A stretch of 64,000 bases of DNA from contig NZ_CP096034.1 in the NCBI RefSeq assembly GCF_023115465.1, positions 4,402,001 through 4,466,000 of the forward strand. The letters run 5' to 3'. A model generated the notes under the pieces. That model saw nothing but the letters and a program-made list of their open reading frames with translations. It was not told the origin of the DNA and ran no database searches. Below, piece after piece: positions 61,043 to 64,000 of the stretch; position 1 is the stretch's first letter; the number at the start of each line of letters is the position of its first letter. Both the position numbers and the translations under genes were made by a program. The DNA is from Gottfriedia acidiceleris. GTDB lineage: Bacteria; Bacillota; Bacilli; Bacillales; Bacillaceae_G.

Positions 61043-62182
61043 ATGACTAACCCATTTTTAGAAAAGCGTTCTCTTTTTCCGACCTTATCTGAAACAGTTC
61101 ATTTATCAAGTTGTTCCCAAAGTGCAATCTCATCACCGGTGAAGAAAAGTATTCAATCTTACCTTACAAGTTGGACCGAAAAAGGTATGGACTGGGAAGG
61201 TTGGATGGACAAAGTATATGAAGCAAAAGTCGCCTTTGCTACTTTAATAAATGCTTCTCCTGATGAGATTGCTGTGTTATCTAGCGTATCTGATGCCGCT
61301 TCATCATTTGCAGCGTCATTAGATTTTACTGGAAATCGAAATAAAGTTGTTACAACAGATATCGATTTCCCATGCATTGGTCACGTTTGGCTATCACAAG
61401 TACCACGTGGCGCAAACGTCACGTTTTTAAATGAAAACCTTCATCAAATTCATATCGAACAATATGAAAAGGCAGTGGATTCAAAAACACTTATTACATC
61501 TGTCCCACATGTGTCTTATTATAATGGGTTTATTCAGGATATCAAAGCTATATCAAACATTACCAAAGCGAATGGATCACTACTATTTGTCGATGCCTAT
61601 CAATCTGCTGGAAGTGTTCCAATCGATGTAAAGGAAATGGGAGTCGATGCACTCGCAACAGGTGCACAAAAGTTTTTACTTGGCATACCTGGGATTAGCT
61701 TTATATATATAAGAAAAGAATTAGCAGATTCTCTCCACCCCCCAACGACTGGTTGGTTTAGTCGGGTAAATCCATTTGCTTTTGATCAGCATCATCTTGA
61801 TTATGCAGAAGGGACTAGGAGATTCGATACAGGAACTCCAATGATGATAAATGCTTATGCAGCTGAAGCAGGAATTTCTTTATTAAATCAAATTGGCGTT
61901 TCATCTATTCAGGATTATCTATCTTACTTATCTACTGTTGCAATTGAAACAGCGCATTCATTCGGATTGACTATTGTTAGCCCAACAGACTTATCAATAA
62001 AAGGTAGTAACACTGCTATTCGAGTGGAACAAGCTAATGTCGTTGAGCAATACTTAAAAGCAAAAAAAATAATCGTCTCTGCCCGAAATGACGTTTTACG
62101 TGTAGCTCCTCATTTCTACAATACAGATGATGAAGTTGTACGCGCGATTGAGGAAATTGCTTATGCAATTAGGAAATGCTAA
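61043..62182 (+). CDS. Class-V PLP-dependent aminotransferase/lyase (NifS-like fold)
   Basis: About 379 residues from ATG 61043; ATG 61031 touches the AAAGG site and is less likely. 'VDAYQSAGSVPIDVKEM' holds the cofactor Asp and Gln, 'DALATGAQKFLLGIPGI' the PLP Lys, and 'GTRRFDTGTPMM' a substrate Arg. This is the cysteine-desulfurase/selenocysteine-lyase-like group, which also includes amino-acid epimerases and aminotransferases; no catalytic Cys loop is seen. Its end overlaps the YitT-like gene by 20 nt. With an amino-acid permease in the same operon, use of an amino acid as substrate is likely. Confidence 0.82.
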   Translation: MTNPFLEKRSLFPTLSETVHLSSCSQSAISSPVKKSIQSYLTSWTEKGMDWEGWMDKVYEAKVAFATLINASPDEIAVLSSVSDAASSFAASLDFTGNRNKVVTTDIDFPCIGHVWLSQVPRGANVTFLNENLHQIHIEQYEKAVDSKTLITSVPHVSYYNGFIQDIKAISNITKANGSLLFVDAYQSAGSVPIDVKEMGVDALATGAQKFLLGIPGISFIYIRKELADSLHPPTTGWFSRVNPFAFDQHHLDYAEGTRRFDTGTPMMINAYAAEAGISLLNQIGVSSIQDYLSYLSTVAIETAHSFGLTIVSPTDLSIKGSNTAIRVEQANVVEQYLKAKKIIVSARNDVLRVAPHFYNTDDEVVRAIEEIAYAIRKC

Positions 62183-62789
62183 CAAAAAACTATATTTTAA
62201 AAAATCAATTCTAGTAATTGTCGGAACAATTTTGGTCGCACTTACCTATTACTTTTTCCAGGTGCCAAATGGAATTGTAGCTCCTGGACTTGGTGGTATC
62301 TGTATGTTGATAGTTAAATTTTTACCTTTTCCATTAGGGATTCTTTACTTTTTATTAAACATACCACTATTTTTAATTGGATACCGAGCAGTTGGTGTAC
62401 CATTTGCATTGCTTAGTTTACTCGGAATGTGTAGTTTATCATTCTTCTTAACTCTCTTCTCCTCACTACCAGGCCCGAATCTTCCGTTAATAGGATGTAT
62501 ACTCAGTGGGATTTTGTCAGGAATGGGGATTGGGATTGTGATTCTAGCAGGTGGTACAACTGGAGGTCTTGATATAGCAAGTGTAGTAATCAATAAAGAA
62601 TTCCCGAATTTTTCTATTGGAAAAACGATGATGGTTATAAATGGAGTTGTCCTTTTGAGTTCCTTAATCGGAGAAGGATTACAGCGAACTTTCCTCACGT
62701 TTTTTAGTATGCTGATTGCCGGAAAAAGTGTTGATTGGACGTTATCTTATAGAAAAAATTCAAGAAAGGTGGCGAAACAATATGAATGA
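62163..62789 (+). CDS. YitT/YczE-type integral membrane protein
   Basis: 208 residues from ATG 62163 (GAGGAA eight bases before), lying inside the end of the aminotransferase gene. Five to six membrane helices; 'GIVAPGLGGICMLIVKFLPFPLGILYFLLNIPLF' and 'ILAGGTTGGLDIASVVINKEF' are the YitT family blocks. YitT proteins are of unknown function and may move small molecules. Overlap with both neighbours (20 and 8 nt) shows it belongs to this operon. Confidence 0.82.
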   Translation: MQLGNANKKLYFKKSILVIVGTILVALTYYFFQVPNGIVAPGLGGICMLIVKFLPFPLGILYFLLNIPLFLIGYRAVGVPFALLSLLGMCSLSFFLTLFSSLPGPNLPLIGCILSGILSGMGIGIVILAGGTTGGLDIASVVINKEFPNFSIGKTMMVINGVVLLSSLIGEGLQRTFLTFFSMLIAGKSVDWTLSYRKNSRKVAKQYE

Positions 62790-64000
62790 AAACAAAACTG
62801 TAATTGAACGAGAAGGAGGACTAAGTCGTTCACTAAGTAGTAGACAGCTGACCATGATTGGAATTGGTGGCGCAATTGGTACCGGTTTATTTATGGGAAG
62901 TGGCATTGCAATTGGATACGCTGGACCTGGGGTTATTCTAAGTTATATTATTGCTGCATTCATAGCAGTCATAATGATGTTTAGTTTATCTGAAATGGCA
63001 GTTGTGCACCCGACAGCCGGTTCATTCGGTACTTATGCAGAGATGTATTTAAATCCTTGGGCAGGTTTCCTTATTCGCTACACATATTGGGCGGCACAAG
63101 TAATCGCAATTGGTGGAGAAGCTGTTGCGGTTGGACTGTACATGCAGTATTGGTTCCCAAGTATTCCCGTTTGGTTATGGACACTTGGATTTGGTATTGC
63201 TTTAGTCCTTGTGAACAGCAGGTCTGTTTCCAACTTTGGTCAAATCGAGTATTGGTTTGCAATGATTAAAGTCGTTGCTATTGTACTGTTCATAGTTTTT
63301 GGTGTTTCGCTCCTATTTGGAATTGGACATTCACACTCTGTTGGTTTCCACCATTATACCGATCAGCACGGGTTCCTACCTAATGGATTTAAAGGTGTTT
63401 GGATGGCTGTACTTATGGCAATCTTTAGTTTTTATGGTGTAGAGATTGTCGCTGTAACAGCAGGGGAATCTAAAGATCCAAAAAAAGCTATTCCTAAAGC
63501 AATGAAGAGCATGGTCCTACGTTTGTTTTTATTCTATATTCTATCATTAGGAATCATCGTTGCTGTTATCCCTTGGATGCAAGCAGGTGCCCATGAGGTT
63601 TCTGGATCACCGTTTGTAAAAGTCTTTGAGAGTTCTGGTGTTAGATATGCGGCCGGCATTATGAATTTTGTTATCTTAACCGCTGCACTATCCAGTATGA
63701 ATACTAATTTATACTTAACATCACGTATGTTATTCTCCTTATCTCGTGGAGATTATGCTCCAAAATCATTCGGTATATTATCTAAAAATGGTACGCCAGT
63801 AACCGCAATTTTCATTTCAAGTGCAGGTGTATTAATCGCAACTGTATTGTCTATGTACTACCCAGATACATTTAACAAATTATTTGGTATCTCAATCTTT
63901 GGTGGTATTTTAGTATGGCTTATGATTTTAATTAGTCATCTTCGTTTTAGAAAAACCGTTCACCTTCATTATAACGAGCCATTACCAGTTAAAGCACCGC
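62782..64000 (+). CDS. Amino-acid permease (APC superfamily, AAT type), cut by window edge
   Basis: Open from ATG 62782, with AAAGGTGG upstream, to the end of the window (about 406 codons, no stop). 'LTMIGIGGAIGTGLFMGSG' is the first-helix signature of the AAT group, followed by 'FGTYAEMYLNPWAGF', 'FYGVEIVAVTAGESKDPKKAIPKAM' and 'LSSMNTNLYLTSRMLFSLSRGDYAPK'. It imports an amino acid with protons. It is the third gene of the Crp-flanked operon. At least the last two membrane helices lie outside the window. Confidence 0.93.
   Translation, partial: MNENKTVIEREGGLSRSLSSRQLTMIGIGGAIGTGLFMGSGIAIGYAGPGVILSYIIAAFIAVIMMFSLSEMAVVHPTAGSFGTYAEMYLNPWAGFLIRYTYWAAQVIAIGGEAVAVGLYMQYWFPSIPVWLWTLGFGIALVLVNSRSVSNFGQIEYWFAMIKVVAIVLFIVFGVSLLFGIGHSHSVGFHHYTDQHGFLPNGFKGVWMAVLMAIFSFYGVEIVAVTAGESKDPKKAIPKAMKSMVLRLFLFYILSLGIIVAVIPWMQAGAHEVSGSPFVKVFESSGVRYAAGIMNFVILTAALSSMNTNLYLTSRMLFSLSRGDYAPKSFGILSKNGTPVTAIFISSAGVLIATVLSMYYPDTFNKLFGISIFGGILVWLMILISHLRFRKTVHLHYNEPLPVKAP

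Overview
The window looks like a chromosomal segment of a low-GC Bacillota bacterium of the Bacillaceae. The pointers are a sinI-sinR pair, a ComK-family protein, an S-layer assembly protein of the SecA2/SlaP type, a B. subtilis-like eps operon, the YwqA/YwqB pair and frequent GTG/TTG starts behind strong Shine-Dalgarno (SD) sites. A Gottfriedia-like or other Bacillus-like genus is my guess; the sequence alone does not fix the species.

Layout. 1-7.7 kb: cell-wall and surface proteins (a cut-off lytic transglycosylase, an SH3-rich glucosaminidase, a lysozyme-like protein, a TcaA-like membrane protein, an M48 protease with ankyrin repeats, a YARHG protein). 7.8-9.8 kb: a decayed S-layer export locus, with a beta-propeller gene fragment, a broken secA2 and an apparently intact slaP. 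9.9-11.2 kb: a comK-like gene divergent from a sigma-70 factor. 11.4-12.4 kb: a dense regulatory locus with an inverted pair of Spo0A-box-like sites, two SigA-type promoters, a c-di-GMP-I riboswitch, sinI, an SD-masking hairpin and sinR. 13.1-45.7 kb: one very long leftward exopolysaccharide operon. 46.2-48.8 kb: a divergent parallel beta-helix protein. 49-64 kb: mostly housekeeping or unlinked genes (truncated hemoglobin, lipase-like lipoprotein, CarD, cold-shock protein, M14 carboxypeptidase with a 27-bp repeat, YwqB/YwqA, GrpB, FabZ) and a Crp/Fnr regulator divergent from an aminotransferase/YitT/permease operon cut by the right edge.

The exopolysaccharide operon reads, in transcription order: epsA-like co-polymerase, epsB-like kinase with a damaged Walker A, a structured leader in the position of the EAR antitermination element, a 57-codon ORF, epsC, galU, glycosyltransferases, EpsG polymerase, galE, epsL/M/N-like genes, a SinR paralogue, five GT4 and two GT2 transferases, a GT-D transferase, an MsbA/PglK-type ABC flippase, a deacetylase with a leucine-rich tail, a set of genes that look like synthesis and transfer of a CMP-activated Kdo-like sugar, a metallophosphoesterase and an LCP ligase. 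This suggests an ABC-flipped, EpsG-polymerised, LCP-anchored polymer carrying an unusual acidic sugar.

The most interesting points are (1) c-di-GMP sensing placed directly ahead of the SinI antirepressor, close to the operon SinR is expected to repress, and (2) a possible non-canonical ulosonic-acid module (aldolase fused to a sugar-transferase-like domain, KdsB-like cytidylyltransferase, HAD phosphatase, APH-like kinase, DUF115-like transferase) in a Gram-positive operon.
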